Shown here: one piece after another, positions 1 through 11,990 of the stretch
How positions within the stretch are numbered: position 1 is the stretch's first letter
How the letters are laid out: the number at the start of each line of letters is the position of its first letter
Made by a program: the position numbers and the translations under genes
The notes under the pieces: model-generated
What the model was told of the DNA's origin: nothing
The model's input: only the letters and a program-made list of their open reading frames with translations
Database searches by the model: none
Assembly: GCF_000002425.4 (NCBI RefSeq)
Contig: NC_037260.1
Span: 16,524,563 to 16,588,562 of the forward strand
DNA length: 64,000 nucleotides
DNA from: Physcomitrium patens
Taxonomy: Eukaryota; Streptophyta; Bryopsida; Funariales; Funariaceae
Direction: 5' to 3'

Positions 1-79
1 AGAAAAATCAATTGGGGAAGGTGCCAATTGTTTTAATAAAAGATTAAGTGGAAAATTATTCTCTTCAATGGCGATGGAT

Positions 80-1648
80 AGTCCAGCAATTCCAATAGCA
101 GTATAAAATAGATGACATGAGTGATTGCAAAATGAGCGTGGCTCTATTATTTAATTTTAGGGATTTTTTGGATACGAATCTTGATCAACATTTCTCTCAG
201 TTTTTGACAATATGTTTAGCTAATAATGAAAGAACTAAAGATATTTGATTACGATGGTTGGCAGCAACTTTAAAAGACATGGCATTTGAATGGTACAACC
301 ATCAACCAGTGGGTCAATTTTTCAATTGAGAAGCATTGAAAAATCCATTTTTAATCCATTTTTAATCCATTTTTGTCCAATTGGTTTTGAGGATCGACTT
401 CAAGAAAGATTAATGTATAGCAAAATGGATCAAGGAGAGGTAATGGAATCATACTATGGTTGTGTGGCAGATATATTCCACAAGTGGCTAAATCGCCAAA
501 TACCAGAGGCTTTTGTATTATCCATATTAATCAACGGATTGCACCCACCTAAACTAAAAATGTTTATATAAGAGGCTCAACTAAATACGGTAATTGCATC
601 TCTTAATAGAGCCAAGGTTTGGGAGGAATACCATTATGATCAGTTTTTAATTACGGGTGCCACGATGATTCCAGTTCAAGACAACTATCAAAATCCGACT
701 TATAGATGAGTAGGTAGTTATTCATAGATGTTAGAAATAGTGGCCAATTACAGTGCCAATATTTAGAGGCCACTTAATGTCACCCCATTGTAAGCTATAC
801 CACCAAACATGACAATAGCATATGCTCCATATTTTCTATAACAACAATAAGTGTTAACTACACCAAAGTTACTATTAATACTAGCCCTAAAAGATTCCAA
901 TGAAACCTTGTTATTGAACTTGACAAAGAAAAAGGAGAAAATGGCCGTTAATATAGCCAAAGATAAGGAGAAGAGGTACAAGCCTACCAATACTAGGACC
1001 AATGTATGGTACACTAATTGTAAGGGCCATGGTCATTTGGTAACAGAATGTCCTTCATCCTCACAAATAATGGATCAATGTACATTTTGCAGAGGAAAAC
1101 ACTTAACAGCTAATTATTGGAATTGGCAAAGGCAACAATAATTCAATAGTAAGACCATGATTCCACTGATTCAATGAAAAGTCAATCAAGTTCAAACGGA
1201 AAATATATTTGGATGGAATGGAAATCGATCTAATCGACAAAATTGAGCTTTCAGTAACTTTAAAAGTTCCAATTTTAATCAAAGGTTTGTATCAAACTCC
1301 TAGAACTATGGTTAAGAGTAGTAGAGGTATCAGCAATATGCTCCACCGGCATCATCGAACTAAGTACTCTCCTTATCAATGGGACAACCACGATCATTTT
1401 CTAATTCTACATGGAACAAGCCTAGTAGGTATATACGAGTAGAGACACCTAATATGCCTGATGGGGGTGCGAGAAGACCACTTCGTTGTTTCTATTATAG
1501 ACAAATTGATCATTATGCTAGTAAATGTCTCAATCCTAGAGCCACTGACAATTATGCGTCGGTGTGTGGGAATTGCAAGCACTTGAGGCATACTTATCAA
1601 CAATGTAATGCTCCGTTCAATTTTAATAATCGAGATGAGGAAATCTAA
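80..1648 (+). pseudogene. gag remnant of element A, with four zinc knuckles
   Basis: The capsid part is readable in fragments around 290-571 (a retrotransposon gag domain with a conserved W...FPxxF-like region). Downstream are four Cys/His knuckles in two pairs: about 1014-1055 (first Cys replaced by Tyr), about 1078-1115 (degenerate), about 1486-1527 (CFYYRQIDHYASKC, second Cys replaced by Tyr) and about 1566-1607 (CGNCKHLRHTYQQC, an intact C-X2-C-X4-H-X4-C). The Cys-to-Tyr changes are what TGT/TGC to TAT/TAC (G to A) mutation gives. Several stops and frame changes interrupt the frame. In life this would be the nucleocapsid that packages element RNA. The start is uncertain. Confidence 0.7.
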
Positions 1649-1699
1649 ATCCAAGAAAAAATGGAAGAGATAAATTAAAGTCATCAAGATTCTCTAGTA

Positions 1700-2801
1700 A
1701 ATCGGATGGAATGTATCTAAGCCATTCTTACCAGGAGTCAACAGAAGGAGAAAGGACCAATTCAACATTTGGATGAGTCTGATGCAGAGGACCAATTTGA
1801 ACCAATTATGAGGACATTCAATTCAAGTTTTGTTACAGGCCTCTTATCTAGTATGAAACTTGACTTAGTTGGGCAACCCAATGAGGTCCCAATTATAGAG
1901 GCTTCGATTTTGTTCCAAGCAATTCTATTCTCTACATAGTTTTGGAAAACATCCTATCTATTAAAAGATCCTCTTAAGGGCACGAATTTCAAGAAAGCTC
2001 ACGCTAGTGATCCAATTCCAAGTCCAGGGCAGAAGAATATCTTCCCTCTTGGAGTTAAACTCAATCCAATGAAAAGAAAGAAGGCATTAGAAATTTCCTT
2101 AAATACGGAACCCTATGACATTTTGAAGGATTTGGATGCTATTTGACCTTCTATTTCTATGAAGCAACTTCTAGCGGTTGCACCACAGTACCGTTCTACA
2201 TTGAATTCATCGTTAATATAGCATAGTTAGCGCAATAATAAATTTTGTGAAGTCAGTTTAAACCCTAACCTAGGTGCACCAACCATCGATGTTTCGATTG
2301 ATGGTGTTATAATCTCAAGTGTTCAGGTGGATGGTGGTTCCAACATCAATTTAATGAATACTCATACAATGGATGCTTAAGATTTGGAACACTTAATATC
2401 CATAATATTGGTGTTAAGGATGGTAGATTATAGCCGAGTTAAACCAATGGGTATTTTCGGAGTATTTAAATTATAATTACTGGTATTGCATATGAAATCA
2501 ATTACATTGTCTTTCGGTTACAATGCTTGGCTTTATCGTATCCAATTTTATTGGAATGATCCTAACTTTATAAAACAAAGGCTAGGAATGATTGGGATCT
2601 GGGTACTTTGAAAATTAGCAAGGGCGGAATTAAAATGGTATTATAAATGCACCCAATATACTATCACGGGGAGTCTCAATTGCCAGCATCTGAATTGACG
2701 TCGGATGATGAGCTTAGCTCCAATGATGATGAAGTAGCACTGATTATGAAAGCATCCGTGGAAGCAGCCCAACACCCTCGAGTGGTGTACCAATGTGGCG
2801 G
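1700..2801 (+). pseudogene. Aspartic protease region of element A
   Basis: The frame continues from gag with several stops. The motif VQVDGGSNINLM at about 2321-2356 carries the DGGS active-site variant (2330-2341), which in Athila/Tat-type plant gypsy elements replaces the usual D-S/T-G. An acidic stretch near 2690-2750 (SDDELSSNDDE) follows. The frame runs up to the GCGG at 2798-2801, where the solo LTR is inserted. The product would be the retroviral-type protease that matures Gag-Pol. It is inactive here because of the stops. Confidence 0.65.
2798..2801. repeat. Left target-site duplication GCGG of the solo LTR
   Basis: GCGG lies directly before the TGTCAT start of the LTR. The matching right-hand tetramer is GTAG at 4444-4447, which equals GCGG after deamination of both strands of its CpG. 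Confidence 0.65.
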
Positions 2802-4443
2802 TGTCATAATACGTGAAATCTTGCTTGAGAATGCTCTAGGCACCTTGCTCTGGAAGGTAGAATGGAAATTATAACAATAAAATCCTAATTCTAATAGAAT
2901 ACTAACAATGATCTAATTAGACCATAATAATGTTAAACAAGCTTTAATCAAATTCAAAGAAACCTCAAAGAAATTTTAAAAAAATAATAATTTTTTTTAA
3001 AGAAATATTAAATGATCACAAATATCTCTCAAATACATCTCAATTCAATCTTAATTTAATCCTAGTTAAAATCCTATTGGACTTCATTCAAACTTTAGGC
3101 CACAACAAATTAAATTTAAAATCCTAAACAAATCCTAATAAAATCCTATATCCTAAATCAAACCCTAACCAAACCCTAACCAAATCCTAAATAAATCCTA
3201 AACTCTAAACCAAATTCCAACCAAATCCTAAATTCTAAATCAAACCCCAATCAAATTCTAAACCAAATCCTAAATCCTAAATCAAATCCTAACCAAGCCC
3301 TAAACCAAACCTTAAATAAAATCCTAACCAAACTCTAAAACCTAAACCAAATCCTAAATCCTAAACCAAATCCTAAACAAACCCTAAATCAAACCTTAAC
3401 CAAATCCTAGTAATTTCTACAACAGATTTAAACCTGAATAACTAATGAATGAACTGTTGATCTTAAGTCAAATTTTGCATACTTCTTAAAAAATAAGTTA
3501 AAAACATGTACAAAAAGTTTGTAAATGATTGAAATTACCAAAAAGATGATAACCTCACAAACGTGCTTGGGTATTGGTCGGCCTCCTTCTCCAACCTTGA
3601 TGTCAATCTCCTAGAGCCAATATCTCTCTTTTTCATCCTTCAATTGATTTCAAAATTTTTATCCACATTGAAAAACAAGTCTAGTATCCACTCACATAAA
3701 TTTCACTCCAATCCAGCTAGTAGATTGCAAGAAATCTTGAAAACCCTCATTGGACCTAAAATTCTATTTTTTAAGACCTTGACTCACTTAAACCTCAATA
3801 ATCCTCAATTCAACCATTAGATCAAGCTCAAATTCACAACATATATTGAACACAACTATAACTATTAATACAAAATTTCACCCATAGATCTATTACAAAA
3901 TTCTTAAAATCACCCAAAATATAAACTCTATTTTATTTCACAAAATCCAAGTCATCCAAAACAAACCTTGACTTTGCAGAGCTCTTACAAAGTCAATACA
4001 GATAAAAATTATCCAAAATCAATGCTCATAAAACCCTGTCTAATCTGCTATCAAATCCCACTCTCTAATCTGCCAAAAAGTCCCCAAGTTGTCATAGGTG
4101 CTCGGTTTTGTGCCTCATGGTCTGATTTCGACCCAGGTTGATAACTGACCCTCCTCGGGAATCAATATCTAGTTTTTTTAGTTAATTTTGGCTAAAATTT
4201 ACTCTCAACTTCCTTCTTAATATGTCTATATTATTTATTTTTCCAATTTACCTTACTTTGTCTTATTTTTGGTCCTAAAAAGTAAGCAAAAGTTATAATT
4301 TCTAAAAAGGCAACATTACTATTAAAAGTTTTATTACCTTTCTATCTTTTATCTATATTTTTCTACTTTATCTTTTAACTTAGCTCTTCTATCTTTTATC
4401 CATATTTTTATCTTTCACCATATAATCGTATTATAGTACGACA
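2802..4443. mobile_element. Solo LTR (GCGG-target family) inserted in element A
   Basis: It starts TGTCATAATACGTG and ends ATAGTACGACA. Both ends align by eye with the LTRs at 41355-42556 and 48555-49756: the shared start includes TTGCT(C/T)GAGAA and GAAGGTAG(T/A)ATGGA, and the shared end includes ATATTTTTA...ACGACA. No internal domains lie inside it. Removing it with one GCGG copy lets the element A pol frame continue without a shift, as expected for a solo LTR. At 1642 bp it is longer than the 1202-bp LTRs of the complete member, mainly because of an AT-rich CCTAAA-like array. Confidence 0.7.
2876..3415 (+). repeat. Degenerate telomere-like (CCTAAA) array inside the solo LTR
   Basis: Dozens of short units of the form AAATCCTAAACC, AACCCTAACC and AAATCAAACCCTAA occur with irregular spacing, densest at about 3120-3415. 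They resemble the plant telomere repeat CCCTAAA but are not regular 7-mers. A similar array lies in the related LTR at 29736-31068, so it is part of that LTR subfamily rather than a true interstitial telomere. Confidence 0.65.
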
Positions 4444-4447
4444 GTAG

Positions 4448-5480
4448 TCTGAGAGAGTACTTGGTATATCCGTCAGATTTAGAATTCTTTGCTAAATTTA
4501 GTATTAATTGGATGACCCAGTATGATATGCACCATGTGACTGCCATGGACATAGGATTTAGTACTTCGTACATGTTGGACTTACTAACTGATTTGAAACG
4601 AGCATGAGAATTGAAACAAAACATCGCTACTGCACCTTTATATCAAACTATCAACTTGGCAACCATAATTGAGCCTCGGACAATTAAGGTCAACAAAGGT
4701 ATTAAGGAACAAGAGTTAACCTGCTGGACAGAATTTTTCTTATATCATAAATCTGCTTTTGCTTAGACTTATGATGATTTAAAAGATATCCCCACTGAAG
4801 TTTGTGAGCATCATATCATTTTAGAGGAGAATGCTAAATCAATACAACAAAGGCAACATCGCCTTAATTCTAAATATTTCTTCATGATGAAGGAGGAATT
4901 AGACAAACTTCTTGCAGTTGGTTTTATTTACCCAGTACTGAATAGTAAGTGGGTTTCTCCAATTGTGATGGTGCCAAAAAAGAATAGAAAAATCTGAATT
5001 TGTCTGGATTTTTGGAAACTTAATACGACAACCAAGAAAGATTACTTTCCATTACCTTTCATGGATAGTATATTGGACGCCGTAGCAGGTTACGAATGTT
5101 ATTCATTCCTTGATGAATTTTCTGGGTATAATCAAGTTCAAATTACATCACAAGACCAACTCAAGACAACGTTTACTACGGATTGGAGCACATTTGCTTA
5201 TCGCGTGATACCTTTTGGGTTATGCAATGTCTCAGCCACATTTCAAAGAGTGATGACTCAAGTCTTCCAAGACTATCTCTGAATATTTATGGAAATCTTT
5301 TTAGATGACTTTTTTACATTCAGTACAAAATAAGATCATCTTAATTGTCTGAGCAAATATTTGGCTCGGTGCGTTAAGTTTGGAATATTATTGAACTTAG
5401 ATAAGTATTAATTTGGTGTTTCGTCTAGAAAATTATTAGAACATATCGTCTCTAGCCATGGTATTGATACGGATCTTAAC
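4448..5480 (+). pseudogene. Reverse transcriptase of element A
   Basis: After the solo LTR the same frame resumes and runs through the RT domain: connector (AYDDLKDIP-like) near 4760, fingers (GFIYPVLNSKWVSPIVMVPKK) at 4919-4981, a LDFWKLN block near 5005, FSGYNQVQI near 5119, and PFGLCN(V)SATFQRVM near 5212. The catalytic box is FLDD at about 5297-5308 (IFLDDFF). Stops include codons near 4996 and 5281. RT would copy element RNA into DNA. The FLDD form is typical of Athila/Tat-type elements. Confidence 0.8.
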
Positions 5481-6206
5481 AAAGTGCAGCATATAATGAA
5501 GTTGTCCAGACCAGAGACGATCTTCGATATTCGAGGGTTTGATGGTCATGTCAGTTATTATCACCATTTTATTTTTTCATTTGCAATTATTTGTCAACCT
5601 TTAATGAACTTATTGAAGAAACTTCCATCAGATGGGACTAGTCTCTTGTGGACCATAGAATGTATAGTGGCCTTTGAGGCATTAAAGTCAAAATTGGTCT
5701 CTGTACCAATATTAGTGGCACCTTGTTGGACAGAGCATTTCTATGTGTACATTGATGCATCCTATGTGGCTATTAGATCAGTGCTAAGTCAAAAAGATGA
5801 CTAGGATCTGAATCATCCTATTTATTATGCGAGTGGGTAATTGGTGGCTGTCGAATACAATTATACTACTATTGAACACGAAGCATTGGGTATGATATAC
5901 TTGGTTTAGAAATTTTGCCACTATTTGCTTGGATATCCATTTGTATTTTATGTGGATCATGATGCCATCAAATATATGATTAATAAGCTTCAATTGAGTA
6001 GGTGCATTGTCCAATGGATATTACTTCTACAAGAGTTCAATTTTAAGATTGTTGTACGACCTAAGAAGAAACATGCAAATATTGATCATTTATCCTGGTT
6101 GTCTAATATTCTTGGCAAAGAGCCTCTCCCTGATGCTCTTTCTCATGCCAAATTATTTGTGGTGGATGTGATTTTCACCGAGTATAGTGAAATCATTTAT
6201 TTTTGA
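5481..6206 (+). pseudogene. RNase H and tether region of element A
   Basis: This is downstream of RT in the same frame. LSRPETIFDIRGF and HVSYYHHF match the RT thumb. VYIDASYVAIRSVLSQ (about 5747-5795) is the Ty3-type RNase H start with its catalytic Asp. The region with TTIEHEALGMIY (about 5866) holds the Glu, and VDHDAIKYM (about 5951) holds the next Asp. It ends with HANIDHLSWLS, the usual HxxADxLSR boundary before integrase. Stops at 5802, near 5838 and near 5907 break it. Confidence 0.75.
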
Positions 6207-6254
6207 TATTCTACACTTTTTCGTCGACTTTTATTGAGAAGCTTGAAAAGTGAC

Positions 6255-7414
6255 TCATTCAGAAGAGTGCCTCGTACACGATGATTTGCGATGCTTTGTA
6301 TAAACAAGGTAAAGATGGCATTTTAAGATGTTGTATCTTTCCAAGTGATGTACAGTTGATACTAGAGGATTACCATTTGGATAGTTGTGGTGGTCATTTC
6401 GTACGCAACAGCACTGCTTGCAAGGCTTTAATGGCATGATATTAGTAGCTCACTACATTTTCTAATGCACACTAATTTGTTTGTCATTGTAACCCCTGTC
6501 AATGAGTTGGTTGATCCACGGGCACTTCAACCATGCCGTTAGTACCAATCTTGGCATAAGCATCATTTGAAAAATGAGATATTGATTTTGTCAGTTTCAT
6601 CGCATCAACATCAAAATTTGGCCAGAAACGATATATTTTAGTTGCTACGGACTATGTAACAAAATAGACAGAGACTATTACTACCTGCCATGATAATGCT
6701 AGTACAGTGGCTACTTTTTTTTACGAGAATATTATAATGTGATTTAGATGTTTGAAAGAATTGGTTAGTGATCGAGGCACCCATTTCATAAATACTATCA
6801 TAGCTGCCTTGACGAACACATATGAGATTGAGTATCAAAAAACTACTCCATATCATCCTCGCACAAATGGACAAATAGAAAAGACCAACAAAATTTTGTG
6901 TAAGATCTTCACTAAGACAATTTCAAAGGCGGATATCAATTGGGGATCAAATTCTTTGCGACTTTGTGGGCATATCATATCCCATATAAAGTAACTACTA
7001 GTACTACTCGGTTTCAACTAGTTTACAGATAAGAGGTCATTTTACTTATCGAATTGGAGCTTCAAAGTTTATGGATTGCCTTGGATGAATGTCTTAGTGA
7101 CAACGAGTCATTACACTCTCAATTGGCACAATTGGAGGAATTGGATGAAATACGAGCTACATCTCTTTTCAACATGGAAGCAATTCAAAAACGGAAGAAG
7201 AGTTACTATGATAGTAAACTACATTCAAAGAATTTTTGTACCCAATGATTTGATATTACTATATGATAGTCGGTTTAATCATTTTTCGGGCAAATTTCAA
7301 ATTTGCTTACATGGGCCGTATGGAGTGATTGAAGGTTTTTCTAATGAATTTGTTCAATTAGAGGATTTCATGGGCCATCGATTCAGTATCCGCATTAATA
7401 GGAATCGATTATGA
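6255..7414 (+). pseudogene. Integrase of element A
   Basis: The zinc-binding N-terminus is readable near 6365-6510 (H...H...C-X2-C with several stops). In the catalytic core, ELVSDRGTHFINT at about 6757-6794 carries the second Asp, and YHPRTNGQIEKTNK at about 6849-6890 carries the Glu. The C-terminal region near 7255-7410 has HGPYGVIEGF, a GPY/F-like module, then QLEDFMGHRFSIRINRNRL. A frame change lies between about 7080 and 7250. Integrase would insert the cDNA into the genome. There is no chromodomain, which sets this element apart from the chromoviruses at 39-61 kb. Confidence 0.7.
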
Positions 7415-7454
7415 TTATTTAATACATAAAAATCGAGATGGATTTTCTTTTTTT

Positions 7455-7474
7455 GAGAGGAGGGAGGTGAAAAA
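7455..7474 (+). other. Purine-rich tract, possible polypurine tract
   Basis: GAGAGGAGGGAGGTGAAAAA lies 40 bp after the integrase stop and is the right place for plus-strand priming. However, a coding-like remnant follows at about 7750, and no LTR start can be fixed here. Confidence 0.3.
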
Positions 7475-7566
7475 CTGACAGTATAGGTAACATGTTGTCA
7501 TTATCACCAGGTAGTAAAAGAATGGAAGTGGGGCACCAGTTAGAAGTCATTCTATGGTATTGTTAT

Positions 7567-7569
<3 letters not shown>

Positions 7570-7606
<37 letters not shown>
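7570..7606 (+). repeat. T37 homopolymer
   Basis: An uninterrupted run of T. Its length is likely to vary between individuals and to be unreliable in an assembly. Confidence 0.9.
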
Positions 7607-7756
7607 CTCTAAGATTTCCATTTCTTATGTTTCTTATGTATTTAAGAGTAATAGTTATAGTGAAGAGTTCATAGTGAGGAGTCGGCGACAAAAGTCAATT
7701 GAAGTTGTTCTAGTATGGATGAATCAGCAGTAGCATCAAGTGGAACTTTGTGATGT

Positions 7757-7954
7757 CTAGATTTTTAAACTGGAGGCTCAAGTCCGTGAATTGGGAGAGT
7801 ATAATGAAGATCTCTCAAATCAGTTGAGAAAGGAGTCAATGGATGGATTGGACAAGGAAGAAGATTTGCATTTAGAACCAGATTTGGTGGAATCCACATT
7901 CGATAATATAGCAAATGATCAATTGGATGGGCCAAAAAAAATAGTAACTTTGTA
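7757..7954 (+). pseudogene. Small acidic coiled-coil ORF downstream of integrase
   Basis: An open stretch of about 65 codons after an in-frame TAG, ending at the TAG near 7952. It is rich in Glu/Asp/Leu with heptad-like spacing (LEAQVRELGEYNEDLSNQL), then an acidic tail. The frame may begin further upstream with another stop. It could be the tail of pol or a separate 3' ORF of element A. No family is recognised. Confidence 0.35.
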
Positions 7955-9700
7955 GAATTTTGTTAAGTAGTTTTTAAATAGGAATCAATTGTTATTTTAC
8001 AAGGACGTTGCATAGATAGGAGTGGAGCTATGTAGAATAGATATTAGTTTGTTTCTATAAGATATTGATAAAATAGACTAGTAGTCCATAGAATAGTCAA
8101 TTCAAGAGGACGGATGATTGATTTAGTTATTAAAAGTGGTTAATTATAGGATTATGGTTAGAATATAGAAATCAAGAGCAATTATATAGGAGTTGTAGAA
8201 GTTTGTTGGAGTGCCAGACTATGATAGTCATGAGCCACAATAAGCTTGGTGCTACCTCTTTGTATCTTTGTTTTCTTTGATGTTGAAAAGTAATGGATAG
8301 TTTTTGAATACTGAGAAGTGAGTCTGTGGAATAAATCAAAGATTAATTTATGAAATATTGATTATGTAATTGTAGCACTCAGTGATTGAATTATATGAGG
8401 AGTTATTGGAAGATTATGATTGTTGTTTATTAAGAGCTGTGTGTGTTTTGGATAAATGAAGTCTGTGATTACAGAAATTATGTGAATTCAAATTGATGGA
8501 GAGAAGTCTATTAATTCTGGCGTTGGATGGAAATTATGTCTTTTGAGCGATCTTTTGAGAGTGTAAGATTGCACACTATTGTTATTAGTTGATGAAGGAG
8601 TATTGTTAGTAGGAGAAAATATTGTAGTATTTCTTAGTATTTCAATGGTTCGGAATACGGTTAATTGTGTGATCTTAACAAGTAAAACTCATGCACTTAG
8701 TCTTTCTTTGTGTTCGAATTCTCCTATACAAGTTTATTTTGAAAGGAATTGTAGAATAATTAAAACGACAATCACACACATACAGCCACAAAATTCACAA
8801 TAAGATTTAAAATCAAAAATAAAATTAAGATTAGGATTTAATGCCAAAATTTACCACAACTTTGCTCTTCACCAAAGAGGAGAAAGAGAGTGCTTGAAAA
8901 ACAAAGACATCATTATAAAATTAAGTGGTGGCTTATTAGAGGTCAGCCACACTTCCTTCCTTGATTTTCAAAGATCTCTAATATAGATCTATGGTCTTTA
9001 TTCATCTAAAACTTAATTTCGTTATCAAGGCTGATGGCTCTTATAAGTGGTGAAAAAAGAATTTTTTGATAAATCTAACTTCTTCATTGTGTTCAAAACA
9101 CCTTTTTATGCTAAGATCAATTACTCACATGCCTCAATCAATGCTCATTTGCAATTTTTATGAAGGTTTTTGCCTACAAGGATTTTGGCAATTCTTAAAA
9201 AATTCTTCAAAAATGAGACTTTCATTGCTCCACTTGTATTTTGAAGGAGAGCATCCTAATCTTATTTTCTTCACTCCACAAGGTGAATTTGATGCCGCCA
9301 TTGCATTTGAATGGCTTCCATTAATTAAAAGAATCACTATACTTCTTGGATTTGTTGAATTTTTGAAAAATCTTCAAAATCATTATTATTAAACTTCACT
9401 AGATCTTTTAAAAAATTGTAATTCTGATTCACTCTAAATTATATGAGATGATTGTAGGTGAACTCATAGGCTCTTAGTAAACCCTCATAGTAATGAAAAA
9501 TGACCTCTAAATTATTAAAACTAAATAAATTACTATTCTAATTTTCTAACTCTTATCACTTTGGTCCTAATTAGCTTAATTCAAGGAATTAGGCTATGCT
9601 TTATGCTATCAAAAGTTACAATCTTAAAAATTCTATAAAATTAAATTTTATTTATATAAATCTTAATCTAATATATTCAATTATCATAAAATAATGAAAT
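7955..9700. other. AT-rich stretch without a recognisable gene
   Basis: Short open stretches on both strands show no family motifs and no repeated copy elsewhere in the window. It may contain the 3' LTR of element A or the missing 3' part of the copia element, but no LTR ends could be identified. Confidence 0.5.
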
Positions 9701-9719
9701 AATAAAAATTTAAAATTTA

Positions 9720-10500
9720 GAGTATAATTATGAGCTCACATTCCTTGATGTTGAATCGTTTCAATACTTCTTCAATGTACTTGGTTTGGCTCATTGTAAT
9801 AGTCTTTTACCATGATTTTTTACAAATTCCACTCTTAAACAATAATGGAGCTCTTCCAAATCACTCATCTCATATTCCTTCTTTGATTTTTCTTTCAATC
9901 AATCCATTTACTTCATGATATTACTTAATATGATTAAATCATCAATACAGAGGATAGCAATCAATATAAACTAATTTTATTGCATCACATACAAGAAATG
10001 ATCAACCTCACTCCTTAAAAATTCTTTATTTACAAAAAATATATCAATATATTGTTATCATGTCTTTGATAATTATTTTAGTTCATGCAAAGATTTTTTC
10101 AACTTATAAACAAGGTTTTGTTTACCTTCTTTAGCAAATCCTTGAGGGTGATCTATATAGATATCTTCCTTCAAATTTTCATTCAAGAAAGCCATCTTCA
10201 CATGCATTTGATGCATCTCAAAGTCCATTGTTGCCTCAATTGCCACAATAGTTTTAATGATAGTGAATTTATCCATATGAACAAATATTTCATTGAAATC
10301 AATACCAATAACTTATGAATAGCCTTTGAAAATTATTCTTACATTATATCTTATAATATTATCTATTACATTCCTTTTGATTTTAAATACCTACTTACAA
10401 CCAATTAAAGATTGATTTAGTGGAAGTTGAATTAATTTTCATGTTTCATTATCTATGAGTGATTTTCACTCTTTTTCTATGGCCTTCTCCTACTTCATAG
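9720..10500 (-). pseudogene. copia reverse transcriptase
   Basis: Minus-strand reading. MHVKMAFLNENLKEDIYIDH (within 10073-10276) is the copia MDVKTAFLNGxLxEEIYM box, followed by PQGF and YKLKKSLHELK. The catalytic box reads CIDDLIILSN at about 9930-9960 (YVDDxIIxS in active elements; Tyr is replaced by Cys). MSDLEELHYCLRVEF near 9830 matches the M(T/S)DLGxLxYFLGIE block, and SQTKYIEEVLKRFNIKECE near 9740-9800 matches the following QxKYxxxxLxRF block. Frame changes occur between the blocks. Confidence 0.85.
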
Positions 10501-11053
10501 CACCTATAGACTTCATTGCATCTCACAAATTCAATGGATCAATAAAAAATACAATATTATCATGTTCTTTACTTACTTGAAGAAATATGTGGTTCTTCTA
10601 CTATTCATCAAGTTTTTTTTTTTTTTTTTTTATCTCTTATAAGATATCTTCTTTTATTTGAAGATTCATCTAATTACACTCCATCCTGTCTTCTTAGCTT
10701 CTTTTCCTTAAAAGCTTGTCTTTTCTCACTCAAAGATTGGTACTCTTTATTATCATCATCATCACAATCTTCAACATCTTAATTATTGGTCTTAGAAATT
10801 ACTGAAGCCTTCTCCTTCATCTTTATTATCTTTTCACCTTCATTCATACCTCGACCATCTTCATTGTCATCATCTTCTTCTTCTTTTTTTGTTGAATTTA
10901 AAGACATATCTAAAAATATATCATTACTCTCACATAGCATATCTCTAAGTACTCACAAGCATTCTTATACTCCAAAAATTCTATATCATGATTTTTAATG
11001 ATCTTCTTGGTATCCAAACATATTAGCCTATATGCCTTGGTACCTTCACAATA

Positions 11054-11735
11054 TCAAACAAATGCATATTTTGTATCTTTTTTATGAAGTTTGGACCTTA
11101 TACAATCTGATACCTTTGCATAAGCAATGCATCCAAAAGCCCTCGTATGTGAAATATAAGATTTCTTCCTATTCCATCCTTCTTCTAAAATCATTGATGT
11201 GAGTGTACTTGAAAGGCACCTATTCCTTATATATACCACATTCACCATAGCTTCTACTCAAAATTCATATTCAAGATATTAAGCATGTAGTATACTCCTT
11301 GCCATCACTATAATAATTTGATTTGCTCCTTTAGCAACTCCATTTTGTTGTGGAGTATAAAAAAATAGAGGTTTGTCTTACAATATCTTGAATCTTCAAG
11401 AAGTCATCAAAATATTTTGATAAATATTCACATCTATTATCTGTGTATAATATTTTGATCTTACATTCACATTTCTTTTCTATAAGTGCCTTAAATTCTT
11501 TAAAACTTAAAAAACACTCATTGTTAGATTTGAAGATAAAAATCTACATCTTTATTAAAAAATCATCAATGAATGTAACAAAGTATCTTGCTTCTCTAAT
11601 TGATGGTATCTTCATTGATCCACAAACATCTAAATGCACAATCTCTAAAAAATTATTTTTACATATTGTAATTCTACTTGAAAATGAGGCCTTTTATTTT
11701 TTGCCTTAGATACAATCTTTACAAGCAAGTGTCAT
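11054..11735 (-). pseudogene. copia integrase, catalytic Glu replaced
   Basis: A Cys pair (ACKDC) near 11715-11730 is the end of the HHCC zinc finger. TPQQNGVA near 11335-11358 is the conserved block before the catalytic Glu, but the next residues are KGANQ where ERxNR is expected, so the Glu is Lys (codon at about 11330-11332, GAA to AAA). The C-terminal block VVYIRNRCLSST...SYISHTRAFGCIAY at 11054-11248 matches the copia integrase tail. Confidence 0.75.
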
Positions 11736-11990
11736 GGAATTGTGGTTGAATTAATCAAGATCCAAGCCACTTACCATGGATTGAAGTTCTTTTATATTCT
11801 TGGCATTCAAATAACAAAGGTGTTGATGCCAAATGCCAAATTTGTCTTGATTATGTGGAAACTTAGCAAATGTGGCTACTTCAACTCTATTCACTTTTTT
11901 ATATTAGATGAATTAAAAATTGCCATTTCTAAAGCCTTTGGCAACATCATGTCTATCCAATTTTTTTACAAAGCATCCATTCTTATGAAA

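Larger units (their letters stand above)
1..7954 (+). mobile_element. Decayed Ty3/gypsy retrotransposon (element A), 5' end outside the window
   Basis: A single plus-strand element in the order gag, protease, reverse transcriptase, RNase H, integrase, small 3' ORF. The order with RT before integrase makes it Ty3/gypsy. The DGGS protease motif and FLDD RT motif are typical of the non-chromodomain plant lineages (Athila/Tat-like). The element is split by a solo LTR at 2802-4443, and its reading frame resumes on the far side. Many in-frame stops and some frameshifts show it is dead. No 5' LTR lies in the window and I could not define the 3' LTR. The end given is the end of the last coding remnant, not a mapped element boundary. 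Confidence 0.85.

Noticed and set aside
2876-3415. True interstitial telomere or chromosome-fusion scar
   Set aside because: The units are irregular, and the array sits inside an LTR that recurs at 29736-31068.
7570-7606. T37 run as a retroposon poly(A) tail on the minus strand
   Set aside because: No LINE or SINE sequence lies on the expected side and no flanking duplication is visible.
9066-9392. 108-codon plus-strand frame as a gene
   Set aside because: Low-complexity AT-rich translation with no motif and no second copy.
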